A stretch of DNA of 64,000 nucleotides, from positions 39,165,437 through 39,229,436 of the forward strand of contig OX578286.1 of NCBI GenBank assembly GCA_951217055.1. The letters are read 5' to 3'. The notes beneath the pieces were generated by a model. The model was given only the letters and a program-made list of their open reading frames with translations, ran no database searches and was not told where the DNA came from. Each line of letters opens with the position of its first letter. Position 1 is the first letter of the stretch. The DNA is from Gerris lacustris. Taxonomy: Eukaryota > Arthropoda > Insecta > Hemiptera > Gerridae. Positions 9,149 through 22,440 of the stretch are shown piece by piece. Made by a program: the position numbers and the translations under genes.

Positions 9149-11929
9149 GTACATTCAGTTTTTATAGTTACAATGGCCGAAGTTTGCTTTTTAAAGTAAT
9201 GTCTTATTTAATTTTGGCGCAGGACATTCCTGTAAGTGTATCATACAAAATCGAGGGTATTTGAGTGGTTTTGTCGGTCACTGTGCAGTGCACCAGACAA
9301 TGTACCCAATCTTGTATTTTGAAAAAGGACACATTTTTTCAAGCTCTACTGAAACGCCAGAAATACTTCAAAATTAATCTTCTTGACAAGCTGGGTTCCA
9401 GTGGCCTGTAGCTTGGCGAGTCTTTCGTGCCTTGAGGCTTGTGCTCATAAGCTTGTGGTCTATCGAATCCTTAACGAGAAAGTTGAGCCAGAGTGAGCCA
9501 TATTGATCCTGGTATGTTCCCATCACTCGAGGTAGCTCGCCAAGTCACTGGCGTGGGAACAAAGCTTTATATACTAATGTCAATGAAGACTTGTCGAACT
9601 TCTTGCATTGCATTGGACGCAATCTCTTATTCTGACAAGAAAGGCTGTACCGGAACGCTAGAAACATTGAAGGATCAATGTAAAACATCCTTCGATTAAC
9701 TATACTCCTATTACATATATTCTATAAATTGGAGGTACTTGATCTTCGAGAGGGATTACTTATTCGAAACACCTGCCTATGGTTTAATCTAAACGAGTTT
9801 TAAACCTAAGGATCCTTAAGATGTTATCTGCATTGAAGACTGAAAATCCTTTGATGCTTTCTGCAGTGGCAGTGAGGATGTTAGACATAGACATAGGTTG
9901 CTTTCTATAGTAGGAGTTTTGGGCATCGTCAATTTTTTCTGTCGTGGGGATATTGCACAATTGCACATTCTTAGATCCTTTCACATTGGGGACATTATAT
10001 ATCCTAAGATTATTCCTGTAGTGGGGACATCCTTTAATGCTTTCTGCAGTGGCAGTGAGGATGTTAGACATAGGATGCTTTCTATAGTAGGAGTTTTGGG
10101 CATCGTCAATTTTTTTCTGTCGTGGGGATATTGTACAATTCTACATTCTTAGATCCTTTCACATTGGGGACATTAGATATCCTAAGATTATTCCTGTAGT
10201 GGGGACATCCTTTAATGCTTTCTGCAGTGGCAGTGAGGATGTTAGACATAGGATGCTTTCTATAGTAGGAGTTTTGGGCATCGTCAATTTTTTTCTGTCG
10301 TGGGGATATTGTACAATTGTACATTCTTAGATCCTTTCACATTGGGGACATTAGATATCCTAAGATTATTCCTGTAGTGGGGACGTTGAACATCCTTAGA
10401 TTCTTTTTGCTGTGGCAGTGAAAGCGTTAGACATATTTAGATACTTTCTATTGTAGGAGTTTGTTTTGGACATCGTAAACATTTTTCTGTCGTGGGGATG
10501 TTATACAATTGTACTTTCTAGATCCTTTCACATTGGGGACGTTAGCTACCTAAGATTATTCCTGTAGTGGGGACGTTGGACATCTTTAAATGCTTTCTGT
10601 AATAGGCACGTTAGACATCCTACGATAATTTCTTTCGTGGGGACGCTGGATATTCTTAGATGCTTTTGCATTAGGAATTTGTCATCCTAAGATAATTTCT
10701 TTCCTGGGGACGCTGGATATTCTTGGATGCTTTTGCATTAGGAATTTGACATCCTAAGATAATTTCTTTCGTGGGGACGCTGGACATTCTTAGATGCTTT
10801 TGCATTAGGAATGTTTGTCATCCTAAGATCATTTCTTTCGTGGGGACGCTGGATATTCTTGGATGCTTTTGCATTAGGAATTTGTCATCGTAAGATAATT
10901 TCTTTCGTGGGGACGCTGGATATTCTTGGATGCTTTTGCATTAGGAATTTGACATCCTAAGATAATTTCTTTCGTGGGGACGCTGGACATTCTTAGATGC
11001 TTTTGCATTAGGAATTTTTGTCATCCTAAGATCATTTCTTTCGTGGGGACGCTGGATATTCTTGGATGCTTTTGCATTAGGAATTTGACATCCTAAGATA
11101 ATTTCTTTCGTGGGGACGCTGGATATTCTTAGATGCTTTTGCATTAGGAATTTGACATCCTAAGATAATTTCTTTCGTGGGGACGCTGGATATTCTTAGA
11201 TGCTTTTGCATTAGGAATTTGACATCCTAAGATAATTTCTTTCGTGGGGACGCTGGACATTCTTAGATGCTTTTGCATTAGGAATTTTTGTCATCCTAAG
11301 ATCATTTCTTTCGTGGGGACGCTGGATATTCTTGGATGCTTTTGCATTAGGAATTTGACATCCTAAGATAATTTCTTTCGTGGGGACGCTGGATATTCTT
11401 AGATGCTTTTGCATTAGGAATTTGACATCCTAAGATAATTTCTTTCGTGGGGACGCTGGATATTCTTAGATGCTTCTGCTTAGGAATTTGACATCCTAAG
11501 ATGATTTCTGTTGAGGGGAAGTTATACATTCCTTTCTCATTGGGGACGTTGAACACCCTAATATTTTCTGCTGTGGAGACCTTGTACATCTTAATATGCT
11601 TTCTGTGGACTTGGGCCCTTTAAGATGCTTATAATAATCGAAAAGCTATTACCTTTGGACTTCCTTCCCTTGCGATGCGATATTTACCGTCAAATTTAGA
11701 TTGTTATTATATCTTAAGAGGTGTTGATTAGGGAACTTCTTCTCAAGTAGATAATATTTTAAATAAAAAAAGGAAATCTTGTAAACGAATACTCTATCAA
11801 ATCGTTGCAAATTTGTCAACCGAAATCATTAAATATTTACTTATTGTATATATTCATTTCTATTTAGTAAAATAATTAATTATTTATTTATTTCTACCTC
11901 TTATTAACAAATTTATTTATTTTTTCCAG
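9149..11929 (+). other. Intron interrupting a zinc finger, filled by minisatellites
   Basis: The donor gtacat and acceptor tttttccag join codons of one arginine in finger 2. About 1.7 kb of the 2.8-kb intron is tandem repeat. No gene was recognised in the unique parts (9150-9830 and 11640-11929). The short frame at 9493-9699 has no family features. Confidence 0.75.
9830..11640. repeat. Two-part minisatellite: about 180-bp units, then 67-bp units with a 270-bp higher-order repeat
   Basis: The first block (9830-10400) has three units of 179-186 bp beginning near ctttctgcagtggcagtgag. The second (about 10580-11500) has about 13 units of 67 bp with cgtggggacgctgga, cttttgcattaggaattt and catcctaagataattt. 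Four units form a 270-bp block that is repeated almost exactly (10941-11144 against 11211-11414). Both blocks share the word gtggggac, so they are related. Confidence 0.9.
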
Positions 11930-12173
11930 GTCGAAACTTAAGTTCAATTTAACGCAGCACGTGAACACTCGTCATAACCCGGACGCCATAATCTATCCCT
12001 GTCCGTACTGCTCATACCGAACTAAGACTCGGTCCAGACTCAAGACACACTGTGCACTTCGACATCTCTCCGACGTCGACTTCAGCGGTGCGGCGACCAA
12101 AGCAGCCGTCGAAGCAGCCTTGAGGCAAGCTCAAGGATTCAGTTCTGAAATAGTTCAACGATTCTTCTCATGA
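11930..12173 (+). CDS. lola: lola-type alternative exon 2b, rest of finger 2, finger 3 and tail
   Basis: It starts after tttttccag with the single base that completes the split arginine. It continues finger 2 (SKLKFNLTQH, H-x4-H), then finger 3 (CPYC, H-x4-H), and adds a 36-residue alanine- and glutamine-containing tail before TGA. The tail is longer than in most sibling exons. The G+C content is clearly higher than in the surrounding intron, as expected for coding sequence. A possible poly(A) signal, aataaa, lies near 12348. Confidence 0.85.
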
Positions 12174-13105
12174 ACTGAAAGAAACTTGTAAAGAATGAAG
12201 AGTTAATGTTAAAAGGTTTCTTTCATCGATTTTAAATTAAAAAAATATAAAACTTAGTAATACTTTGTTTTTCTCAAGAAGCCGATTTTAAAAAGGCCAA
12301 AGTCTGATTTTAATTTGTGTACTTTTTTGATATTCTACAAGTTATAAAAATAAATGTTCTCCATATACATCCTTAAAGGAAAAGAAATATATTGTACATA
12401 ACTAGATCTTGATCAGTTTATTAAACTTAATCAATGCTAATTAAATTAATCAAATTAGTTGTTTCTTATTCAATTGAGCTGATTAAGTTAATAAATAAAT
12501 TAATCAAAAGTTTTCATAACTGTTTACCAATATCTGCAATATTCTATTAGGTCAATAAACTGATCAATCATAACTTTTGATTTAATAAAGAAATAGTTGA
12601 AAAATATCAATATTTATAATACTGTTAAGACCAGTGTGACCATTAAGTGTGCCGCTTTTATAATTATATGATACATAATTACGAAATTGAATGTGGTTAA
12701 ATCAATTTAAGTGACCGATTTAGAGTTTGTTTATAAGTGGCTAGTTGTTAATAGTTCGTGAAAACGTTCGCGAATTCGATGAGGATGCCAGGGGCCCGAC
12801 TAATATTCTTGTATACCAATATTGCACTTGAATTCTTAATATTTTTTTTTGCTTGACTGTTGCCTGATGCGGTGGGCGAGGTCTAGGGGGTCAGGAGTGG
12901 GGGTCGGCCCAAGTGTCCCTATACCTACTTATCCTTTTAGTTTGAAACTTGTAGCTTGGACCACTCTGAGCTATATAGTCCATTTTACTCAAATTAATTA
13001 CCAATAAGAAAGGCTAGTTAGTTATAAGCCAATACGCCAAATGGTTACTACAAACAAAAATTCCTCCAACATTAAATTTATGTGATCTTTTCCTATTATC
13101 AAGTA
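12174..13105. other. Non-coding, AT-rich; one GC-richer patch
   Basis: The 3' flank of exon 2b is followed by AT-rich sequence. A patch at about 12780-12960 (ggggcccgac, gcggtgggcgagg) has transposon-like composition but no identifiable ends. No open frame of note was seen. Confidence 0.4.
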
Positions 13106-13107
13106 AA

Positions 13108-13295
13108 CATTAGTTCATATATGTATACATTTGGTCACTATAAATATATACATTTGGTCACTATAAATATATACATTTGGTCACTATAAATATATACATT
13201 TGGTCACTATAAGTATACAGTTGGTCACTATAAGTATATATTTGGTCACTATAAGTATATATTTAGTCATTACAGGTTTACATATGGTCAATATA
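13108..13295. repeat. Minisatellite, about 22 bp unit, about 8 copies
   Basis: Units of tatacatttggtcactataaa become more diverged and shorter to the right. Confidence 0.9.
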
Positions 13296-13923
13296 ACATT
13301 TTTTTTCTTCAGTATTATCTTCTAAACGTATAAGTTAATTCTCGAAAACGTCGGTACATTATTGATTAGGAATAAATTATCAAGGAACTTAATTGAATAT
13401 AATCCAAAAACGTATAGAAATACTTCGAGCTCGTGAAAGTGAAAATAATTTCTGAAACGAATACAACGTATAAATAAAAAAAACGCAATTAATTTTTTTA
13501 ACTTTAATTATTCATTTTTCAACCGAAAACGCTTTTTTATAATGAAAAATGAATAATTCATTATATTAAATAATTAATTATATTTAATCCATTCTTTCAT
13601 CATTCATATTTCGTCGTCAATTTTTACTTCATTACTATATTTTAGGATATACATTTTTTTTATATATATATATATATAAAAAATAAGATAAAAAATAAAT
13701 ATTAATTTGTTTTTTTCCGCCTACTTAGAATCAAAATTAATTAAATCCAAGTCATTATGCTTAATCTCGGGTAAAAAAAAATTGCAATATTTAATTAAAA
13801 TTCAAAAAATGATTATTAAAGAATAAATTAATATAATAAATTAAAATATATGAACATGCCAAAGCATACACAATCTTCAACCAATAAATTGATATCATAT
13901 TTTTTATTATTATTTCAATTGTT

Positions 13924-13955
<32 letters not shown>

Positions 13956-14410
13956 TTATTTTATTATTGTATTGAATTAATATTTTATTTGTCTTCTTTA
14001 CATACTGATTATAAACTTTTAGGTCTATTACATTTTTTGATAAAAATGATTTTATTTGTTTTTGTGGAATTATTATATTTTTTATTAAATTAATAATTTC
14101 CTGTAGTATTTTTTTTTTTTTTTTTTTTAAAGTTTATACTTGCCATTTTTATGTTCCTTTATTAAAAAAAAAATTAATCGAAAAATGGTTATTTAAATAT
14201 AATGTAAGTATTTTTGTTTTTAATTTTATAATTTTAATTCATTTTAAAATAATGGAAATATATCTTTTCGTATTTATGTTTTCTTGCCTTTTAAATAGTT
14301 TAATATCATCAAGGCTTCCACATTATATGAAAGAATTATTTTTCAATTGTTTTTAACAATATTACTGACTAGATAGTAGATTTTTTATGAATCAACAAAA
14401 GTTTTTTTTT
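13296..14410. other. Very AT-rich sequence with a TTA microsatellite
   Basis: Runs of A/T, a (TA)n run near 13660 and a (TTA)n run near 13930-13960 are present. No gene was seen. Confidence 0.6.
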
Positions 14411-14690
14411 TAACCGCAGAAATATAAGAAACTGCACGAATTGAGACGCAGGGTAGGGCAGCACAGTATTCTTTCAACCGCAGAAATATAAGAAACCGCA
14501 CGAATTGAGACGCAGTGTAGGGCAGCTCAGTATTCTTTCAACCGCAGAAATATAACAAACCGCGTAAATTGAGACGTCAGATCAACAAGGCACGGGTAGG
14601 TCACGAGTAGTGAAGTGCTGCCCTACCCTACTCAGGGTCTTAACACGTGCGGTTTTGTCTATTTCTGCGGTTGAAAACACTGTGCTTCCT
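14410..14690. mobile_element. Inverted-repeat element with three tandem copies of its left end
   Basis: Three units of about 63 bp (aaccgcagaaatataagaaa, cgaattgagacgcag, gtagggcagc) are followed by one inverted copy (gctgccctaccc ... gtgcggttttgtctatttctgcggttga). This end-heavy structure suggests a foldback element with amplified terminal repeats. Confidence 0.6.
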
Positions 14691-14699
14691 TGCCCTGTG

Positions 14700-15026
14700 C
14701 CCTGGTTTTTTTTCTTTTTCTTCTTTATTATTCTTTATAGTTAAACCTTTAAGAAGTGACCAGAAAGAATTAAAAAAATCGTAATATATAATAATTATAA
14801 AATAATTATAATTTTTCCCAACGAATTTTCAGACTTATTACGAATAAATAAGCAATAGAAAATCATTTGGCTATTGTATACCAACTATTAAAAATATCAA
14901 TAATTCGTGTATTTCTCTTAAAAATGTATTGGTATTTGCAAAATTTGTCATTACTTTATTTGAGTTTTAGCCTTTAAAATATTTCTCTCATTTCTATTAA
15001 GAAGTTCTATTATTTATTTTTTTATC

Positions 15027-15068
<42 letters not shown>

Positions 15069-15405
15069 ATTATTTATTATTAATTATTTTTTTACTCCCA
15101 TGAAAACTCCTCCTATTTTAGTACCTTAAAAGGTTTTATAAAAATAAATAAGTTAATAAATTGTTTTAATAAAACAAATCGTGAATTAAAAAAAAAGAAA
15201 TGTAAATATTAATCATTTTGCGTACTATTTAAAATTAAATCAAACCATTTTCCAAGCAATAAATAGTGTAAATAAATTTATCAAATTTCGAAATTTCCCT
15301 TAAATAGAATTTACCCTTTTTGAATAACTACAGTTAACATCTGTGTAAAGTGACCACTACAGATTCCAATTTGTTTCAGCAATATACGGTATTTTTTTGA
15401 GGGGG
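14700..15405. other. AT-rich sequence with an ATT microsatellite
   Basis: A (TTA/ATT)n run lies near 15030-15066. No coding or RNA gene was seen. Confidence 0.5.
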
Positions 15406-15410
15406 AAGGG

Positions 15411-16718
15411 GTGTAAATAGAAGTTGAACACTTGTTCCAGTTGGTCTTGAAATGCAAAATAGAATCAATTAAAGTCTTTTGTTGAGATAAATAGAAGTGG
15501 ATACTTAAGACTGGTGATCTTGAAATGCAAAATAGAATCAATAAAAGTATTTTGTTCAGATAAATAGAAGTGGATACTTAAGACTGGTGATCTTGAAATG
15601 CAAAATAGAATCAATTAAAGTCTTTTGTTGAGATAAATAGAAGTGGATACTTAAGACTGGTGATCTTGAAATGCAAAATAGAATCAATAAAAGTCTTTTG
15701 TTGAGATAAATAGAAGTGGATACTTAAGACTGGTGATCTTGAAATGCAAAATAGAATCAATAAAAGTCTTTTGTTGAGATAAATAGAAGTGGATACTTAA
15801 GACTGGTGATCTTGAAATGCAGAATAGAATCAATAAAAGTCTTTTGTTGAGATAAATAGAAGTGGATACTTAAGACTGGTGATCTTGAAATGCAAAATAG
15901 AATCAATAAAAGTCTTTTGTTGAGATAAATAGAAGTGGATACTTAAGACTGGTGATCTTGAAATGCAAAATAGAATCAATAAAAGTCTTTTGTTGAGATA
16001 AATAGAAGTGGATACTTAAGACTGGTGATCTTGAAATGCAAAATAGAATCAATTAAAGTCTTTTGTTGAGATAAATAGAAGTGGATACTTAAGACTGGTG
16101 ATCTTGAAATGCAAAATAGAATCAATAAAAGTCTTTTGTTGAGATAAATAGAAGTGGATACTTAAGACTGGTGATCTTGAAATGCAAAATAGAATCAATA
16201 AAAGTCTTTTGTTGAGATAAATAGAAGTGGATACTTAAGACTGGTGATCTTGAAATGCAAAATAGAATCAATAAAAGTATTTTGTTCAGATAAATAGAAG
16301 TGGATATTTAAGACTGGTGATCTTGAAATGCAAAATAGAATCAATTAAAGTCTTTTGTTGAGATAAATAGAAGTGGATACTTAAGACTGGTGATCTTGAA
16401 ATGCAAAATAGAATCAATTAAAGTCTTTTGTTGAGATAAATAGAAGTGGATACTTAAGACTGGTGATCTTGAAATGCAAAATAGAATCAATTAAAGTCTT
16501 TTGTTGAGATAAATAGAAGTGGATACTTAAGACTGGTGATCTTGAAATGCAAAATAGAATCAATTAAAGTCTTTTGTTGAGATAAATAGAAGTGGATACT
16601 TAAGACTGGTGATCTTGAAATGCAAAATAGAATCAATAAAAGTCTTTTGTTGAGATAAATAGAAGTGGATACTTAAGACTGGTGATCTTGAAATGCAAAA
16701 TAGAATCAATTAAATGTC
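15411..16718. repeat. Minisatellite, 73 bp unit, about 18 copies
   Basis: The units are nearly identical (gttgagataaatagaagtgg, acttaagactggtgatcttg, aaatgcaaaatagaatcaa). Variant sites such as aattaaag/aataaaag and cttttgttga/attttgttca are shared by groups of units, suggesting block duplication. Confidence 0.95.
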
Positions 16719-17332
16719 TTTTAAAATCAATTAATGAAAGTAGACTCTTCTATTCACTCTAGGGTGGTCACTTTAGCAGAGTTGTTTTCTGAAATTAAAA
16801 AAAAAATTAAGAAAGTATTTCCAAATTTTAAAATTTAACGAATGTTACATTTTATGTATTGAGCTCATTGTATTACCTATTTATATAATATTTATTTAAT
16901 TTGGTGCATATTTATAAAAAATGTATATTATTCTTATTCCAACGATCCATTTTTGGCCATTAATTAAATTAAATTTTCATTATAAAAGACTTATTTTATT
17001 GTTTTTATTTTGTTAAGAACGTGTATTTTTTATTATAAATTGTATAAAGTATATATAAATATTTTTAAAAAAAGAATGCCATATATATATTATTATGTTA
17101 AGTATTTATTTAAAGTTTAAGATATTATGTTGTTTTTACGAAATGTTGAAATGTTTATATTATATATTTTTTTCTTTTTTTTATGAATAATTTTCTTGTT
17201 GTGCAATTTTCTTTCTTTTTTTCTAATATATTAACTAATTATATCTTGCGTAATTTTAGATTATAATGTTATATTTGTAATTTTTTATTTGAGATTAGAA
17301 GGCATTATTAGAGTGTCACTGATTACAGCCTT
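16719..17332. other. AT-rich sequence, no gene seen
   Basis: A- and T-rich throughout with no open frame or repeat of note. Confidence 0.5.
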
Positions 17333-17620
17333 GTATTGAACAAGATCTAAGCTGATTAATTTTATCTACTGGTCCGCTTTCAACTGATCTATATATTAAC
17401 TGTTAGCTGATCCGAGGTCAATTAATCAAAAAATATAAAGCAATGTCTCAGTTTACTGATAAGCTTTCAGCTGATCTTTTGCTGACTCTCAACTAATCTG
17501 TGAACAAGCTTTCAGCTGATCTATTGCCTACTCTACTAATCTAGTTACAAATTTTTACCTGATCTATATCCTTCTCTCAACTAATGTTATCAGCCAATCT
17601 AAGAACAAGATCTCATTTAA
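17333..17620. repeat. Locus copied into the element at 20.1-20.5 kb
   Basis: This stretch (attgaacaagatctaagctg ... ccaatctaagaacaagatct) is repeated in the same orientation at about 20210-20490 with scattered differences. It contains loosely repeated agctgatct words. Confidence 0.8.
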
Positions 17621-17815
17621 GCTTTCAAAATCTGATAACACGTAACTAATCTATCAACAAGCAGTCAGCTTATCTATTGCCTTTTCTCAACTTATATATG
17701 AAAATATTCTCTGCCAAAGACAAGCTTTTTGTTAATCAAGTGCAAGTTGTTGTTCGATCTAAACGGCAGTAATCGGACTTTAGACAAGCTTTTGAATTTT
17801 CTAGTTAGCCTTTGA

Positions 17816-18575
17816 TTGAAAACACGGCAAACTCTGGTCCGATCTACACGATTGTACTTGGACTATCCATGGACAATCTTTTGGTTAAACACATGGCAAG
17901 CTCTTGTCCGATCTACACGATTGTACTTGGACTATCCATGGACAATCTTTTGGTTAAACACATGGCAAACTCTGGTCCGATCTACACGATTGTACTTGGA
18001 CTATCCATGGACAATCTTTTGGTTAAACACATGGCAAGCTCTGGTCCGATCTACACGATTGTACTTGGACTATCCATGGACAATCTTTTGGTTAAACACA
18101 TGGCAAACTCTGGTCCGATCTACACGATTGTACTTGGACTATCCATGGACAATCTTTTGGTTAAACACATGGCAAGCTCTGGTCCGATCTACACGATTGT
18201 ACTTGGACTATCCATGGACAATCTTTTGGTTAAACACATGGCAAGCTCTGGTCCGATCTACACGATTGTACTTGGACTATCCATGGACAATCTTTTGGTT
18301 AAACACATGGCAAGCTCTTGTCTGATCTTCACGATTGTACTTGGACTATCCATGGACAATCTTTTGGTTAAACACATAGCAAGCTCTGGTCCGATCTACA
18401 CGATTGTACTTGGACTATCCATGGACAATCTTTTGGTTAAACACATGGCAAGCTCTTGTCCGATCTTCACGATTGTACTTGGACTATCCATGGACAATCT
18501 TTTGGTTAAACACATGGCAAGCTCTGGTCCGATTTACACGATTGTACTTGGGCTATCCATTGATATAAGCTTTTA
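17816..18575. repeat. Minisatellite, 69 bp unit, about 11 copies
   Basis: Units (ccgatctacacgattgtact, tggactatccatggacaatc, ttttggttaaacacatggca) are nearly identical. Because 69 is a multiple of three, a frame stays open for 254 codons, and a second frame for 169, giving a 23-residue peptide repeat. With two frames open at once, no upstream coding context and no codon bias, I regard it as non-coding. Confidence 0.95.
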
Positions 18576-18809
18576 ATTAATCAAATGCAAGCTCTTGTCC
18601 GATAACACTCCAATTTATCTATTGACAAGCGTTTGAATCATCTAGTTAGCTTTTATTTGAACAAATGGCAAGTTTATGTCCAATCTGCCCCATAGCACTC
18701 GGACTGTCGAGCTTTCTGGACTATCTGGTCAAGATCTTTAAAATTTTGGCCTCCCAAATGACAAGCAGTTGGTAAATTACGAATTAAAAAAATTAACTTT
18801 TGTTATGTC

Positions 18810-19375
18810 TTATCATTAATTAACCAAACTCTTGGGTAATCATCTGGTTAACTCTTTGCCCTTTATCTAACAACCTTCAGGAATATTGTGTGACTTCTAC
18901 TACTTCTTAGTCTGGTGATTTCTGTGCAAATTTGCAAATAAGATTTTGCTTGCTTTAACCAAACTCTTGGCTAATCTTCTTGTTAACTCTTTGCCCATCT
19001 TCAAATTCCTCCTGGCATATTGTGTGACTTTTACTACTTCTTAGTCTGGTGATTTCTGTGCAAATTTTCAACTAACATCTTGCTTGCTTTAACCAAACCC
19101 TTGGCTAATCATCGGGTCAACTCTTTGCCCATCTTCTAACAACCTTTTGGCATATCGTGTGACTTCTACTACTTCTTAGGCTGATGATTTCTGTACCAAT
19201 TTGCAAATAAGATCTTGCTTGCTTTAACCAAACTCTTAGCTAATCACCTGGTTAACTCTTTGCCCATTTTCCAACAACCTTCTGGCATATCGTGAGACTT
19301 CTACTACTTGTTAGTCTGGTGATTTCTGTGCCAATTTCTAAACAACATCTTGATTGATATACTTAAATCTCTCTG
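18810..19375. repeat. Minisatellite, about 135 bp unit, 4 copies
   Basis: Each diverged unit contains tgctttaaccaaactcttgg, aactctttgcccat, gacttctactacttcttag and tctggtgatttctgtgc. Confidence 0.85.
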
Positions 19376-20070
19376 TCGACAAACAACCTTTAATTTGATG
19401 TACAAAAACTATGTAGATAGATCTATTCTTATTTAAGGTTTTTTTAGTGACACATTTAATAACTTTTACTTAAAGAAAATTACATACTACGAATTTAATT
19501 ATAAAAAGGATAACGTACTGATTTGTTTTTGTTTTTTTGAGAGTATTTTTTTTCCTTTTCTTTAGTTACTAATAATTAATTTTTTTTATTAGATATTATT
19601 ATATTGTATTAACATATTGTTATTATTATCTCTAAACAATTTAACTTTAGTTTTTTTTCTTTAAATCTTTTTTTTTATTGTTACTTATTTGAAAAGAAAG
19701 TTTAAAATTTTATATAAACAGTATATTTTATTTTTTAAGGACCCAAGTATTGAAGTTAAAATACCACCCTTGCCATTTTCACCATGTTTTCTATAATTGT
19801 TACATTTATTTCTGTTATTATATGTTTTATTTTCATTAATATTTATTATTATTGTTAAATTTTATTATATTATGTTGTATTATTAATAATATTTTAATAT
19901 GTATTTCAATGGTCTTTGTATTATTATTTTTTTTAATAGTATAAGAAAATTATGTACATTTTATTAATTATTTTATTTGAGTGTTTTTCTTAATTACAGA
20001 GAAGAATAAAAATTGTATTGACTCAATTAATTGCATACAGCCTATATGAATGCGCTGATGTCTGTCTTTT
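19376..20070. other. AT-rich sequence, no gene seen
   Basis: Long T-rich and ATT-rich stretches without coding signal. Confidence 0.5.
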
Positions 20071-20560
20071 ATATACAGGGTGCCAGTATTAATGGGACAA
20101 AAAAGAAATTCTGATTCTATAGCTCGTGATGAACAGAAAAAATTGCATATATAAGTTATGCAATTCTCAATAGTTTTCGAGATATTTACAATGTATCGAA
20201 AAATCAATGCATTGAACAAGATCTAAGCTGATTAATTTTATATACTGGTCCGCTGTCAACCGATCTATTTATTATCTGTTAGCTGATCCGAGGTCAATTA
20301 ATCAAACGATCTAAAGCAAGGTCTCAGTTTGCTAATAAGCTTTCATCTGATCTTTTGCTTACTCTCAACTAATCTGTGAACAAGTTTTCAGCTGATCTAT
20401 TGCCGACTCTACTAATCTAGTAACAAGTTTTTAGCTGATCTATATCCGTCTCTCAACCAATGTTATCAGCCAATCTAAGAACAAGATCTGCTCATCTTGG
20501 GCCATAGAATCAGGATTTCTTTTTCGTCCCATTGAAATTGGATCACCCTTTATATAGATG
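20071..20560. mobile_element. Non-autonomous DNA element with about 65-bp inverted ends and captured local DNA
   Basis: The left arm starts atatacagggtg and runs through aatgggacaaaaaagaaat to ctgattctat. The right arm (about 20490-20556) is its imperfect reverse complement, ending caccctttatata. Between the arms is a copy of the sequence at 17333-17620. The element looks like a MITE that captured nearby genomic sequence; the superfamily is not assigned. Confidence 0.65.
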
Positions 20561-21170
20561 ATAGACAATTATATCAATAATATTTCGAAGAATAGTTTTT
20601 TTAATCATCAATAATAATTTGAAATAATACAAACACGTTATGTCTTTGCCTGTCTGAATTTGTTTATAAGACTGATGATGCATAGTGAAAGTTCTGATGA
20701 ATTAAATTCACCATCTTTAAAATGTATACTTTCATATCCAACAATAATAATATTTTATATCGTAAAAATCCTAAAACCACCAGAGATAATACGTGTCATA
20801 TAGAGGTTATAAATATAAATTTATAAAATAAATTTTCAAAAAAGTTAATGTTTTTAGGCCTTATCAAAACTTTCAAAATTAAGTTTTTTTTATTGTTTTT
20901 TTTTTATTTATTTTTTTTTTTTTAAAGAAAAATATTCAAAATAAAATAAATTAATAATGTATTTGTTGTTTATAGTTTGTTAAATAAATTAATCTTTAGA
21001 TTTTTGCAGTGATAAGTGATGCCATATTGAAAAACAGACCAATAGAAGTTCTTTATTTTGAAAATAATCGTCATTGGTCCATTATCAGTTCCATTCAACG
21101 AATTTTATTTTTTATGGAACCTATGTAACTTTTTAAGATTTTTTTAAGATTTTTTTGCAACGTATAAAAA
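20561..21170. other. AT-rich sequence, no gene seen
   Basis: A and T homopolymer runs are present. No repeat or gene was recognised. Confidence 0.45.
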
Positions 21171-21173
21171 ATT

Positions 21174-21712
21174 GAGTTTCTTGCTATCTATAAATCTCGA
21201 GTTTCTTGCAACCCTATAAAACTTGAGTTTCTTGCAACCCTATAAAACTTGAGTTTCTTGCAACCCTATAAAACTTGAGTTTCTTGCTATCTATAAATCT
21301 CGAGTTTCTTGCAACCCTATAAAACTTGAGTTTCTTGCAACCCTATAAAACTTGAGTTTCTTGCAACCCTATAAAACTTGAGTTTCTTGCAACCTATAAA
21401 TCTCGAGTTTCTTGCAACCCTATAAAACTTGAGTTTCTTGCAACTTATATATCTCGAGTTTCTTCCAACCCTATAAAACTTGAGTTTCTTGCAACCTATA
21501 AATCTCGAGTTTCTTGCAACCCTATAAAACTTGAGTTTCTTGTAACCCTATAAAACTTGAGTTTCTTGTAACCCTATAAATCTTGAGTTTCTTGCAACCC
21601 TATAAAACTTGAGTTTCTTGCAACCCTATAAATCTCGAGTTTCTTGCAACCCTATAAAACTTGAGTTTCTTGCAACCTATAAATCTCGAGTTTCTTGCAA
21701 CCTATGAAACTA
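21174..21712. repeat. Minisatellite, 26 bp unit (some 24), about 20 copies
   Basis: The unit is cttgagtttcttgcaaccct plus ataaaa. A recurrent variant is tctcgagtttcttgcaacctataaa. Confidence 0.95.
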
Positions 21713-22156
21713 TAGGTAGTTTATAAAAGTATGCAGGCCCCTGCAATTTTAGTAAATTGTTGGCTGAAACTTAAGTTTCTAATTTCGTGAATCTGGTTCC
21801 ATGAATCAACTTTGAACATTGGCTAAAAAATAAAGAATCATCATTGTAAATTACTCAATGTACGATGAGATATTAGAAAATTGGCGGGTTATTCTTAAAT
21901 TTGAAAAAAATGAAAACATCTTACTTATTATTTATCAATTCTATAGAATAGGTTTCCGCAGAAAGAGTCCAATAAATCTAAATCTATTTACAGTGTTTGC
22001 GTGAGAGACCAAGCGATCTCCTAATATCTGATGCGATTTCCTGAGATCTGATGCGATCTCCTCCATAAGATATTGTCAAAATTTAATATACGGAACCGCC
22101 TAAAGAATACAAAATTCTCAATCAATTACTTATTATAGTATCGCATACCAAATACA

Positions 22157-22440
22157 AAGTTCTTATTGGACAACCTATTAAATACAACACTGTTATTGGA
22201 CAACCTATTAAATACAACACTCTTATTGGACAACCTATTAAATACAACACTCTTATTGGACAACCTATTAAATACAACACTCTTATTGGACAACCTATTG
22301 AATACAACACTCTTATTGAACAACCTATTAAATACAACACTCTTATTGGACAACCTATTAAATACAACACTCTTATTGGACAACCTATTAAATACAACAC
22401 TCTTATTGGACAACCTATCAAATACAAAATTCTTATTGGT
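22157..22440. repeat. Minisatellite, 30 bp unit, about 9.5 copies
   Basis: The unit is ttattggacaacctattaaa plus tacaacactc. The 30-bp period keeps frames open on both strands (101, 105 and 121 codons), which is an artefact of the period and not a gene. Confidence 0.95.
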
